NCBI GenBank assembly: GCA_023436825.1
Contig: JAEZHS010000108.1
Span: 1 to 9,351, forward strand
Length of the DNA: 9,351 nt
Direction: 5' to 3'
From: Pseudomonadota bacterium
Lineage (GTDB): Bacteria > Pseudomonadota > Alphaproteobacteria > Reyranellales > Reyranellaceae
How positions within the stretch are numbered: position 1 is the stretch's first letter; each line of letters begins with the position of its first letter. The notes under the pieces are model-generated. The model made no database searches and had not been told where the DNA came from. It saw only the letters and a list, made by a program, of their open reading frames with translations. Below are positions 1-5,207 of the stretch, one piece after another. The position numbers and the translations under genes were made by a program.

Positions 1-235
1 GCGCCGATGCTGCCGCCCGCGCCCGGCCGGTTCTCGGCCACGACCTGCTGGCCCAGCGCCTTGGTGAGCTGGTCGGCCATCACGCGCGCCAGGATGTCGG
101 TCGACTGGCCGGGCGGGAAGGGGACGATGATTTTTATCGGCTTGGTGGGCCAGGCCTGGGGGCGAAGCAGGGACGGGCGATCGCGGCCGCGCCACCCAGG
201 GCAAGAAGAAGACGTCGCGCAAGCATAACTGTCAT
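1..235 (-). pseudogene. Bug/TctC-family substrate-binding protein, N-terminal part, frame broken
   Basis: Bug/TctC proteins are periplasmic binding proteins of tripartite tricarboxylate-type transporters that capture carboxylates and other small solutes. Reading leftwards from ATG at 233-235, the first frame gives a typical signal peptide (two arginines, then a Leu/Ala-rich stretch, about residues 1-25) but stops at TAA about 34 codons in. The adjacent frame gives a classic mature N-terminus: [15 protein letters not shown], then [18 protein letters not shown] and the family hallmark [12 protein letters not shown] at the window edge. That second frame has no ATG, GTG or TTG of its own upstream. 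Adding one base to the five-G run at 158-162 joins both parts into a normal Bug start of 79 residues. It follows trpG by 24 bases on the same strand. Either it is a real frameshift or a homopolymer sequencing or assembly error. The family call is firm, the pseudogene status is not. The gene continues beyond base 1. Confidence 0.72.
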
Positions 236-259
236 CCCCAGCGAGGGACCTCTTTGTTG

Positions 260-862
260 CTAGGCGGCCTTCTTGTTCTGCTGCGAAGGATGGTCGCCGG
301 CGATCTTCAAGAAATTCTCGAGGATCTTGTGGCCGTGCTCCGAGGCGATGCTCTCGGGATGGAACTGCACGCCGTGGATGGGCAGCGACTTGTGGCGCAG
401 GCCCATGATGATCTCGCCGGTCTCGGCGGTGACTTCGAGGTCCTTTGGGAAGCCCGCACGGTCGACGACCAGCGAGTGGTAGCGCGTCGCCTGGAACGGC
501 GAGGGCACGTCCTCGAACACGCTCTGGTTCGTGTGCTCGATACCCGACAATTTGCCATGCATGGGCGTGGGGGCGCGCACGACCTTGCCGCCGAACACCT
601 GGCCGATCGCTTGATGGCCGAGGCAGACGCCGAGCAGCGGCATCTGTGCCTTTGCGGCCGCCTTGATCAGGTCCATACAGATGCCGGCCTCATTGGGCGT
701 ACAAGGCCCGGGTGACAGCACGATGCCTGCGGGCTTCAGCGCCATCGCCTCGTCGACCGTGATCTGGTCGTTGCGATGCACGACACAGCGCGCGCCCAGG
801 TCGCCCAGGAAGTGGACGAGGTTGTAAGTGAAGCTGTCGTAATTATCGATCAACAGAAGCAC
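260..862 (-). CDS. trpG: Anthranilate synthase component II (glutamine amidotransferase)
   Basis: A 200-residue class I glutamine amidotransferase, the normal length for TrpG/PabA. It hydrolyses glutamine and passes ammonia to the chorismate-binding TrpE subunit to make anthranilate for tryptophan. Visible motifs are the N-terminal [12 protein letters not shown], the oxyanion strand [11 protein letters not shown] (50-60), the nucleophile elbow GVCLGHQ with Cys80, RYHSLVV (127-133), and GVQFHPESI supplying His168 and Glu170 of the triad. I chose the GTG at 862 because the family motif begins immediately after it and GGAG lies 7 bases upstream; starting at 922 would add 20 residues unlike the family. 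Alphaproteobacterial trpG usually lies with trpE or trpD, but here a kinase diverges upstream and a Bug gene follows. PabA (folate pathway) uses the same fold and cannot be fully excluded, although the [11 protein letters not shown] and ESIASEHG text reads as TrpG. Confidence 0.9.
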   Translation of the reverse strand: MLLLIDNYDSFTYNLVHFLGDLGARCVVHRNDQITVDEAMALKPAGIVLSPGPCTPNEAGICMDLIKAAAKAQMPLLGVCLGHQAIGQVFGGKVVRAPTPMHGKLSGIEHTNQSVFEDVPSPFQATRYHSLVVDRAGFPKDLEVTAETGEIIMGLRHKSLPIHGVQFHPESIASEHGHKILENFLKIAGDHPSQQNKKAA

Positions 863-869
863 GGCGGCA

Positions 870-892
870 CTCCATAACTGGCAGCAATTATA
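870..892 (-). promoter_or_regulatory. Candidate trpG promoter -10 box and ribosome binding site
   Basis: On the minus strand a perfect TATAAT occupies 892-887, and GGAG at 873-870 sits 7 bases before the GTG start of trpG. Transcription would begin near 880, giving a very short leader with no room for a trp attenuator or leader peptide. No good -35 hexamer stands 16-18 bases upstream; TTGGCA lies too close, at 9 bases. The ribosome site is convincing, the promoter less so. Confidence 0.45.
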
Positions 893-1001
893 GAGCCCGA
901 GTGCCAAGGCTGCGACTCTCATTCTTCACCGCAAGTGTCGATAGAGCTTCGTGCAAGACGGCGGTCCAGGCGCTACGCTACGGGCGCTAGAGGGGAGTTC
1001 C

Positions 1002-2087
1002 GTGCCAGATAAGACGCAGGCGGCCAGGCTGCTCGAGCAGCAAGTGGCCGTGCTCGAAATGATCGCGCGCGACGAGCCGCTGGATGACGTTCTCGCGGAG
1101 ATCTGTCGCCTTGCCGAAGCGTCCGCGGCGGGCAGCGTGGCGGGCGTCACCATGCTCGATCGCGGCGGCATGAGATTCGAGCACTGCGTGATGCCGTCGC
1201 TACCTGGCTTCGCCGCGGGCGTTCCCGGCGTCGAGGTCGGAAGCGGTGACGGCGAGAGCGACGAGCGCTTCGATCCTCTGTGGCGCAAGCTCAGCGCCGA
1301 CCACGGCGTGCGCGCCATCCGCGCACGGCCCGTGTATTCGGCCGATGGGCGCGCGCTCGGCAGCTTCCTCATCGCCTTCAAGGCCGGGGAGCCCGACCCA
1401 TGGCCCGAGGAGATCGAGGCGATCGGCGCCAGGCTCTCGGGCTTCGTACTGGAGCGCCACCGGGCGGCCGAGCGCCAGAAGCTGATCGTCGGCGAGATGC
1501 AGCATCGGCTGAAGAACCTGTTCGCCGCTGTCCTGTCGATCGCTTCACAGACCTCGCAGGGCGGCGTCACCAGCGCTGAATTCCTGAAAGCCTTCGAGGG
1601 CCGCATCCTGGCGCTCGCCAACGCCCATGACCTTCTGACCCGCGACGAATCGGCCGATCTTGCCGAACTCACGCGCCGCATCGTCGGGCCGTTCGCCGCC
1701 GACGAGGCGGTCGAGATCACAGGCCAACCCTTCAAGGTCGCGCCGTCGGCCGTGGTGCCGTTCAGCCTGGTCCTGCACGAACTCGCCATCAACGCCGCCA
1801 AGTACGGCGCGCTGTCGAGCAGCGAGGGCCGGGCGCGCGTCTCCTGGAAGTCCTATCGCGGCGAGAACGGCGAGCGTCGCTTCAAGTTCAAATGGGAGGA
1901 GAAGGGCGGTCCGCGCGTCGCGCCTCCTCGGCGCAGCGGTTTCGGGACGCTCCTGATGAAGCGGGCCTTCGCCGACGTCGAGGGCCAGTCGCGCCTGGTT
2001 CACGCCCCCGAGGGCCTGCGCTTCCGCATCGACGCGCCGATGAGCGGCCGCCTCGGGCGCCTGCACGAGGCCTCGAAACCTTCGTAG
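1002..2087 (+). CDS. GAF-domain HWE-family sensor histidine kinase
   Basis: A 361-residue soluble sensor kinase with no membrane segment. Residues about 8-155 form a GAF-like sensory domain. A linker leads to the dimerisation and phosphoacceptor helix GEMQHRLKNLFAAVLSIASQT, with His168 as the likely phosphorylated residue (HRLKN motif). The ATP-binding domain has the N-box LVLHELAINAAKYGALS (257-272, with His259 and Asn264) and the W-x-E signature FKWEEKGG (Trp298, Glu300). These define HWE kinases, a class common in Alphaproteobacteria. A glycine box GFGTLLM (313-319) follows. The GTG at 1002 is preferred over the GTG at 951 because AGGGGAG lies just upstream at 991-997 and the extra 17 residues look like non-coding sequence. 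No response regulator is adjacent. Members of this class often signal to PhyR or to single-domain regulators; the ligand and partner here are unknown. Confidence 0.88.
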   Translation: MPDKTQAARLLEQQVAVLEMIARDEPLDDVLAEICRLAEASAAGSVAGVTMLDRGGMRFEHCVMPSLPGFAAGVPGVEVGSGDGESDERFDPLWRKLSADHGVRAIRARPVYSADGRALGSFLIAFKAGEPDPWPEEIEAIGARLSGFVLERHRAAERQKLIVGEMQHRLKNLFAAVLSIASQTSQGGVTSAEFLKAFEGRILALANAHDLLTRDESADLAELTRRIVGPFAADEAVEITGQPFKVAPSAVVPFSLVLHELAINAAKYGALSSSEGRARVSWKSYRGENGERRFKFKWEEKGGPRVAPPRRSGFGTLLMKRAFADVEGQSRLVHAPEGLRFRIDAPMSGRLGRLHEASKPS

Positions 2088-2098
2088 CCTGCTACGAA
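2081..2098. repeat. Palindrome at convergent gene ends, possible bidirectional terminator
   Basis: TTCGTAG, a 4-base loop CCTG, and CTACGAA form a perfect 7-bp hairpin. The TAG stop of the kinase gene (2085-2087) and the TAG stop of the SDR gene (2094-2092 on the minus strand) sit at the inner ends of the two arms. The stem is only 3/7 G+C and no T-run follows in either direction, so it is at best a weak intrinsic terminator. Confidence 0.4.
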
Positions 2099-3018
2099 AT
2101 CTCCGCGCGGGAAGCCTGCTCAAAAATCTGCGGCAGGATGTCCTCAATCGCCCGTGGCGAGATTCCGAGCGAGTCGAACCCCATCGCACCCGACGATGCG
2201 ACGTTGTCGATCTGCATCAGCTCGATCTGACTCGGGGTGATTGGAGGATTGGGAAGGATCTCGGAGACGTAGCCAACGGCTCGCCACAGGGCGAATGGAA
2301 ACGGAAGGAGCAGGGGCCTCCTCCCGACGCCTGCTGCAATCGTCTGTAAGAGCTCGCCATAGGTGTAGATGCGCGGCCCGGCCAGTTCGTAGGCCGAAGC
2401 CGCATTCGGCGAGCGCAATGCACGCGCAATCGCCTCGGCCACGTCTTCCACATATGAAGGCTGCAGCCTGGTTTGCCCGCGCCCGAACATGGGAAAAATC
2501 GGAACGGCCCGCAGCATGTTCAGCAGGGGCGTGACGAACGCGTCGCCTGGCCCGAACATGACGGCAGGACGGATCATGACGGCGCCAGGAAACGCTCCCC
2601 GAACCACTTCCTCTCCCCGGCCGCGGCTCCGAATGTAGGAGGAGGTCGATCGCGGGTCCGAGCCGAGTCCGGACAGGTGGGCCAGTCTTTCCACACTGGA
2701 TTGGCGCGCAAGTCTAGCCAACCTCTGGGCGGCCTCCACATGAACCGAGTGAAAGGTATCTCTTCCGTGCTCGACATAGAGGCTGACGGCGTTCACCACG
2801 GCAAAGGCGTCGCGGATCGCTGCGACGACGGAACCATCGTCATTGATGTCGGCCTGCACCGATTCGACGTTCGAGACGTCATGCGGCAGGAGTGCCACGG
2901 CGCGGTCTGGATGCCGCGATGCGATTCGCACGGAGAATTCGCCGTCGCGCAGATGGCGAACGACGCGATGGCCCAAGAATCCGGTTCCGCCAAATACCGT
3001 TACGAGCTGGCCACGCAT
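2092..3018 (-). CDS. NDUFA9-like atypical short-chain dehydrogenase (NAD(P)-binding)
   Basis: A 308-residue Rossmann-fold protein of the complex I NDUFA9-type atypical SDR family, about the family's usual length. The nucleotide-binding motif is VFGGTGFLG (8-16). Other family text includes AVVNAVSLY (73-81), LAHLSGLGSD (112-121), the MIRPAVMFGPGDAF block (148-161), QPSYVEDVAEAI (186-197), and the C-terminal signature PPITPSQIELMQIDNV. The usual YxxxK catalytic pair reads Tyr128-IRS-Arg132, so lysine is replaced by arginine. That suggests a binding or redox-sensing role rather than classical dehydrogenase chemistry. It follows the DUF6496 gene by 15 bases and is probably co-transcribed. There is no strong Shine-Dalgarno sequence before ATG 3018, so translation may be coupled. 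It could be a paralogue of the true respiratory assembly factor; substrate unknown. Confidence 0.82.
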   Translation of the reverse strand: MRGQLVTVFGGTGFLGHRVVRHLRDGEFSVRIASRHPDRAVALLPHDVSNVESVQADINDDGSVVAAIRDAFAVVNAVSLYVEHGRDTFHSVHVEAAQRLARLARQSSVERLAHLSGLGSDPRSTSSYIRSRGRGEEVVRGAFPGAVMIRPAVMFGPGDAFVTPLLNMLRAVPIFPMFGRGQTRLQPSYVEDVAEAIARALRSPNAASAYELAGPRIYTYGELLQTIAAGVGRRPLLLPFPFALWRAVGYVSEILPNPPITPSQIELMQIDNVASSGAMGFDSLGISPRAIEDILPQIFEQASRAEIS

Positions 3019-3033
3019 GACGGCGATCGGGCC

Positions 3034-3537
3034 CTACTTGCCGTGACGGGCTCGGGTCCGTGCCGCCTTCTTGGCCGCGGCGGAGCGGGCGGCCGCCCCT
3101 TTGGTACGGACCGCCTGACGTGCCGCTGCCGACCGTTCGGAGGGAGCGCGTCGTGCCGCCGCGCGCTTGGCATGGCGCGAAAGCGCCGTCCGCGAAGCCG
3201 TGCCGCGTGGTTCATGTTTCAAGACGTTGGAGACGGCGCGCGAAACGCGCGGACGGTGATGGGGCGTGCGTTTGTGCTGCCCTGCCTCGTAGGCGTATCG
3301 GGCGCTCTTGCGGGTGCTCGCCTTTGCCTTTCCCTTTCCTGGCGGCCGAAGTTTGACGCCTGCACGCCTGGCCTTGGAAAGGCCGATGGCAATGGCCTGC
3401 TCGGGCGATCGGGCGCCATGCTCGCCGTGACGGATCCTGCGGATCTCCTCATGAACGAACTCGCCGGCCTGGGTCGTGGGCGACTTGCCAGCACGCCTGT
3501 CTTCTCGAGCTTTCTCGATCGTTCTTTTCTGCGGCAT
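3034..3537 (-). CDS. DUF6496-family basic protein with histone H1-like tail
   Basis: A 167-residue, very basic protein. Residues 1-62 match the DUF6496 pattern I know from Alphaproteobacteria: MPQKRTIEKA, then TQAGEFVHEEI, then RHGEHGARSPEQAIAIGLSKARRAGV. From about residue 65 the chain becomes a low-complexity Lys/Arg/Ala tail with short SAAAKKAAR-like units, resembling bacterial histone H1-like tails that bind DNA. No membrane segment or signal peptide is present. I chose ATG 3537, not the longer frame opening at 3738, because AGGAGA (3548-3543) lies 5 bases upstream and the domain begins exactly there. The 67 extra residues of the longer frame look random and would cover the promoter. A candidate EcfG promoter lies about 50 bases upstream, suggesting stress induction. 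The NDUFA9-like gene follows by 15 bases. The function of the domain is not established to my knowledge. Confidence 0.84.
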   Translation of the reverse strand: MPQKRTIEKAREDRRAGKSPTTQAGEFVHEEIRRIRHGEHGARSPEQAIAIGLSKARRAGVKLRPPGKGKAKASTRKSARYAYEAGQHKRTPHHRPRVSRAVSNVLKHEPRGTASRTALSRHAKRAAARRAPSERSAAARQAVRTKGAAARSAAAKKAARTRARHGK

Positions 3538-3587
3538 GTCGTTCTCCTGAAGATTAAGGGGAGCGGTAAGCCTTGGTATGTTGATGA

Positions 3588-3612
3588 AACCAGGCCTGTT
3601 GACCGAGGTTCC
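3588..3612 (-). promoter_or_regulatory. Candidate EcfG-type general stress promoter
   Basis: On the minus strand GGAAC (3612-3608) is followed after 16 bases by GGTT (3591-3588). This fits the alphaproteobacterial EcfG/SigT consensus GGAAC-N16/17-cGTT at all but the least conserved base. It stands about 50 bases ahead of the DUF6496 start codon and points towards it, leaving a leader of about 45 bases that contains AGGAGA. It would drive the DUF6496 and SDR genes under general stress. The assignment rests on motif match and position only. Confidence 0.6.
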
Positions 3613-3699
3613 CATGACGTGCCTGCTCCTTGCGGGGGCACGCGATCGACCATGTCCTCCGCGAATGGCAGCAGCCTGGTGCGCGGTAGAGCACTGTCG

Positions 3700-3739
3700 G
3701 TTGCTTTGCGCTAGTGTGATGATCAGAAGACAAAGCAAC
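3700..3739 (+). repeat. 9-bp inverted repeat just before the transporter start codon
   Basis: GTTGCTTTG (3700-3708) and CAAAGCAAC (3731-3739) are exact reverse complements separated by 22 bases, and the right arm ends 4 bases before the TTG start at 3744. In RNA this would be a hairpin with the only purine-rich ribosome-site candidate, AGAAGA (3725-3730), in or beside its loop. In DNA it could be a dimeric regulator site. No T-run follows, so a terminator is unlikely. Confidence 0.45.
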
Positions 3740-3743
3740 GAAT

Positions 3744-4628
3744 TTGGTCGTCGAACCCCTCATCATCGGGCTGCTCCTGCTGGCCGGCCTGATGCACGCG
3801 TCATGGAATGCTCTGCTGAAGTCCGACACGGCGGACCGGCTGACGACCTTCGGCGTGATCATGACCACGGGTACCGTGATGGGCGTGGTCGCGGTGCCGT
3901 TCCTGCCGGCGATCGAGCCGGGTGCGTGGAAGTATCTCGCGTCATCGGTCGCGATCCACGTCCTCTATTACGTGTTCCTGCTGAAGGCCTATTCGTACGG
4001 CGATCTCAGCCACACCTACCCGATCGCCCGCGGGCTGGGGCCGCTCCTGGTCGCCCTGGTGTCGGGCCGCTTCATCGGCGAGCATCTTCGGTCGCAGGAC
4101 ATCGTCGGCGTCGTGTTGCTGAGCTGCGGCCTGGTCGCGCTCGCCATGCCGCTGAAGTCGGTCGTGCCGCGTCCGGGCGCGCGGCATGGCCTCGCCACGC
4201 TGTTCGCGGTCCTGACCGGGATCACGATCGCTGGCTACATCATCGCCGACGGGCTGGGCGTGCGCGCCGCCGGCCCGACCTTCGAGCACCGCCTGTCCTA
4301 CATCGCCTGGCTCTGCGTCGTCGAAGGGCCGTGGCTGCTGGTGCTGGCAGTGGCGCTCCGGCCGCGCATGGTGTGGGCGCATCTGCGGAAGAACTGGTGG
4401 CGCGGTGTGATCGGCGGCCTGATCGCCAATACGGGCTATGGCATTGCGATCTATGCCCTCGTGCTGGGGCCGATGGCGCATGTCGCGGCCCTGCGCGAGA
4501 CCTCGGTGCTGTTCGGCGCCCTGATGGGCACGCTGCTGCTGGGCGAGCCCTTCGGCGCGCGGCGTGTGGCAGCCGCGGCCGTGATCGTGATAGGCCTGAC
4601 CCTGATGAACGGGCCGCAGCTCATTTGA
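3744..4628 (+). CDS. EamA/DMT-family transporter, ten helices
   Basis: A 294-residue inner-membrane protein of the drug/metabolite transporter superfamily, at the normal length for two tandem EamA repeats of five helices each. Helices can be seen around 5-20, 35-55, 65-82, 95-110, 118-137, 150-172, 186-205, 220-240, 245-267 and 273-290. Family hallmarks are HASWNALLK (18-26), the AYSYGDLSHTYPIARGLGPLL block ending the first repeat (82-102), and in the second repeat RETSVLFGALMG (251-262) with LLLGEPFG (264-271). Such proteins export or exchange small metabolites; the substrate cannot be read from sequence. The start is a TTG, forced by an in-frame TGA at 3720 and by the need to keep helix 1; the next ATG (codon 17) would remove it. 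The ribosome site is weak, and a 9-bp inverted repeat ends 4 bases upstream. The gene overlaps the convergent membrane-protein gene by 8 bases. Confidence 0.85.
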   Translation: MVVEPLIIGLLLLAGLMHASWNALLKSDTADRLTTFGVIMTTGTVMGVVAVPFLPAIEPGAWKYLASSVAIHVLYYVFLLKAYSYGDLSHTYPIARGLGPLLVALVSGRFIGEHLRSQDIVGVVLLSCGLVALAMPLKSVVPRPGARHGLATLFAVLTGITIAGYIIADGLGVRAAGPTFEHRLSYIAWLCVVEGPWLLVLAVALRPRMVWAHLRKNWWRGVIGGLIANTGYGIAIYALVLGPMAHVAALRETSVLFGALMGTLLLGEPFGARRVAAAAVIVIGLTLMNGPQLI

Positions 4629-4630
4629 GC
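4619..4630. repeat. Palindrome holding both stop codons of overlapping convergent genes
   Basis: GCTCA-TT-TGAGC is a 5-bp inverted repeat with a 2-base centre. The transporter's TGA (4626-4628) forms part of one arm, and the TGA of the minus-strand membrane protein (4623-4621) is its mirror in the other. It is too short for a stable terminator hairpin. Confidence 0.35.
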
Positions 4631-5172
4631 GGCCTCATTTCCACGTCGAGGCGGGCCAGGCGGTCGAACAACCGATAGCGGCTGTAGATCGGCCACCAGC
4701 CGTACAGGAAGATGTCGAGCGGTCCCCACATGGCGACCCAGCCGACGATCAGCAGTCCCTCGGCCACGATGTGCGCGGCGGTTGAGCTGGAGGCGAACAG
4801 CATGCTGCGCGCGAACAGGCAGACGGCGAGAAAGGCGATGCCGATCGCCAGCGCCATGCGCCCGCGATGCCAGGTGCTGCGCAGCAACCGCCGCTCGCTG
4901 TCGCGCCGCAGCTCGAAGTGATGACGGATCGAAACAGGGACCTGCTCGGCCTCGGGGCGCGCCAATTCCTCGTCGGGCAGCATGACCACCAGGCGAATCG
5001 GCCGTTTGCCGGCGTCCTCCGCCGACCCGACGATGTAGTCGTCGACCGCAGCCTCCAGCTCCTTCTCGCGAAACGGTGCGGGGTCGAGCGAATTGTACAG
5101 TCGCGGGATGCGATCCAGACGCAACTCTACTGCGACCGCGTCGACCTTGTCGGTACTGGGATTCGCTGCCAT
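4621..5172 (-). CDS. Conserved-looking small membrane protein of unknown function
   Basis: A 183-residue protein I do not recognise beyond a generic resemblance to uncharacterised alphaproteobacterial proteins. A soluble N-terminal half (1-100) contains LRLDRIPRLYNSLDPAPF (18-34), an acidic helix EKELEAAVDDYIVG (36-49), and the strand RPIRLVVMLPDEE (57-69). The basic segment LRRDSERRLLRSTWHRGRM (88-106) leads into two hydrophobic helices, about 106-125 and 135-160, followed by a charged tail. This suggests an inner-membrane protein with both ends in the cytoplasm. I chose ATG 5172 rather than 5244, because the longer form adds 24 atypical residues and would overlap the divergent synthetase gene. 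No strong ribosome site is visible. Only 35 bases separate it from the divergent ATG at 5208, and its 3' end overlaps the transporter gene by 8 bases. That it is a real gene is supported by the coherent protein pattern. Confidence 0.68.
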   Translation of the reverse strand: MAANPSTDKVDAVAVELRLDRIPRLYNSLDPAPFREKELEAAVDDYIVGSAEDAGKRPIRLVVMLPDEELARPEAEQVPVSIRHHFELRRDSERRLLRSTWHRGRMALAIGIAFLAVCLFARSMLFASSSTAAHIVAEGLLIVGWVAMWGPLDIFLYGWWPIYSRYRLFDRLARLDVEMRPLK

Positions 5173-5207
5173 GGCTTTGCCTGGATTGTCGGCGACGGGA
5201 CCAAACG

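Noticed and set aside
870..950. trp leader peptide and attenuator upstream of trpG
   Set aside because: No short frame with tandem tryptophan codons, no terminator hairpin, and the TATAAT box lies too close to the start.
951..1001. GTG 951 as the start of the kinase
   Set aside because: No good ribosome site; GTG 1002 has AGGGGAG just upstream and fits the domain start.
976..1007. GGAAC on the minus strand at 1007-1003 as a second EcfG promoter
   Set aside because: CGTA follows after 14 or 19 bases, not 16-17, and it would read towards trpG from inside the kinase start.
926..1801. A 291-codon open frame antisense to the histidine kinase
   Set aside because: Ser/Arg-rich composition and no family pattern, whereas the opposite strand has all kinase motifs.
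2473..3714. A 413-codon open frame on the plus strand
   Set aside because: It lies antisense to the SDR and DUF6496 genes, its protein has no coherent domain, and it is a by-product of high GC content.
3538..3738. 67-residue N-terminal extension of the DUF6496 protein
   Set aside because: It would cover the EcfG-like promoter and the inverted repeat. The internal ATG has an excellent ribosome site and begins the known domain.
5076..5207. Longer N-terminus for the Pat-like enzyme, starting at GTG 5076
   Set aside because: The 44 extra residues are Cys/Arg-rich, overlap the divergent gene, and precede the normal family start at ATG 5208.
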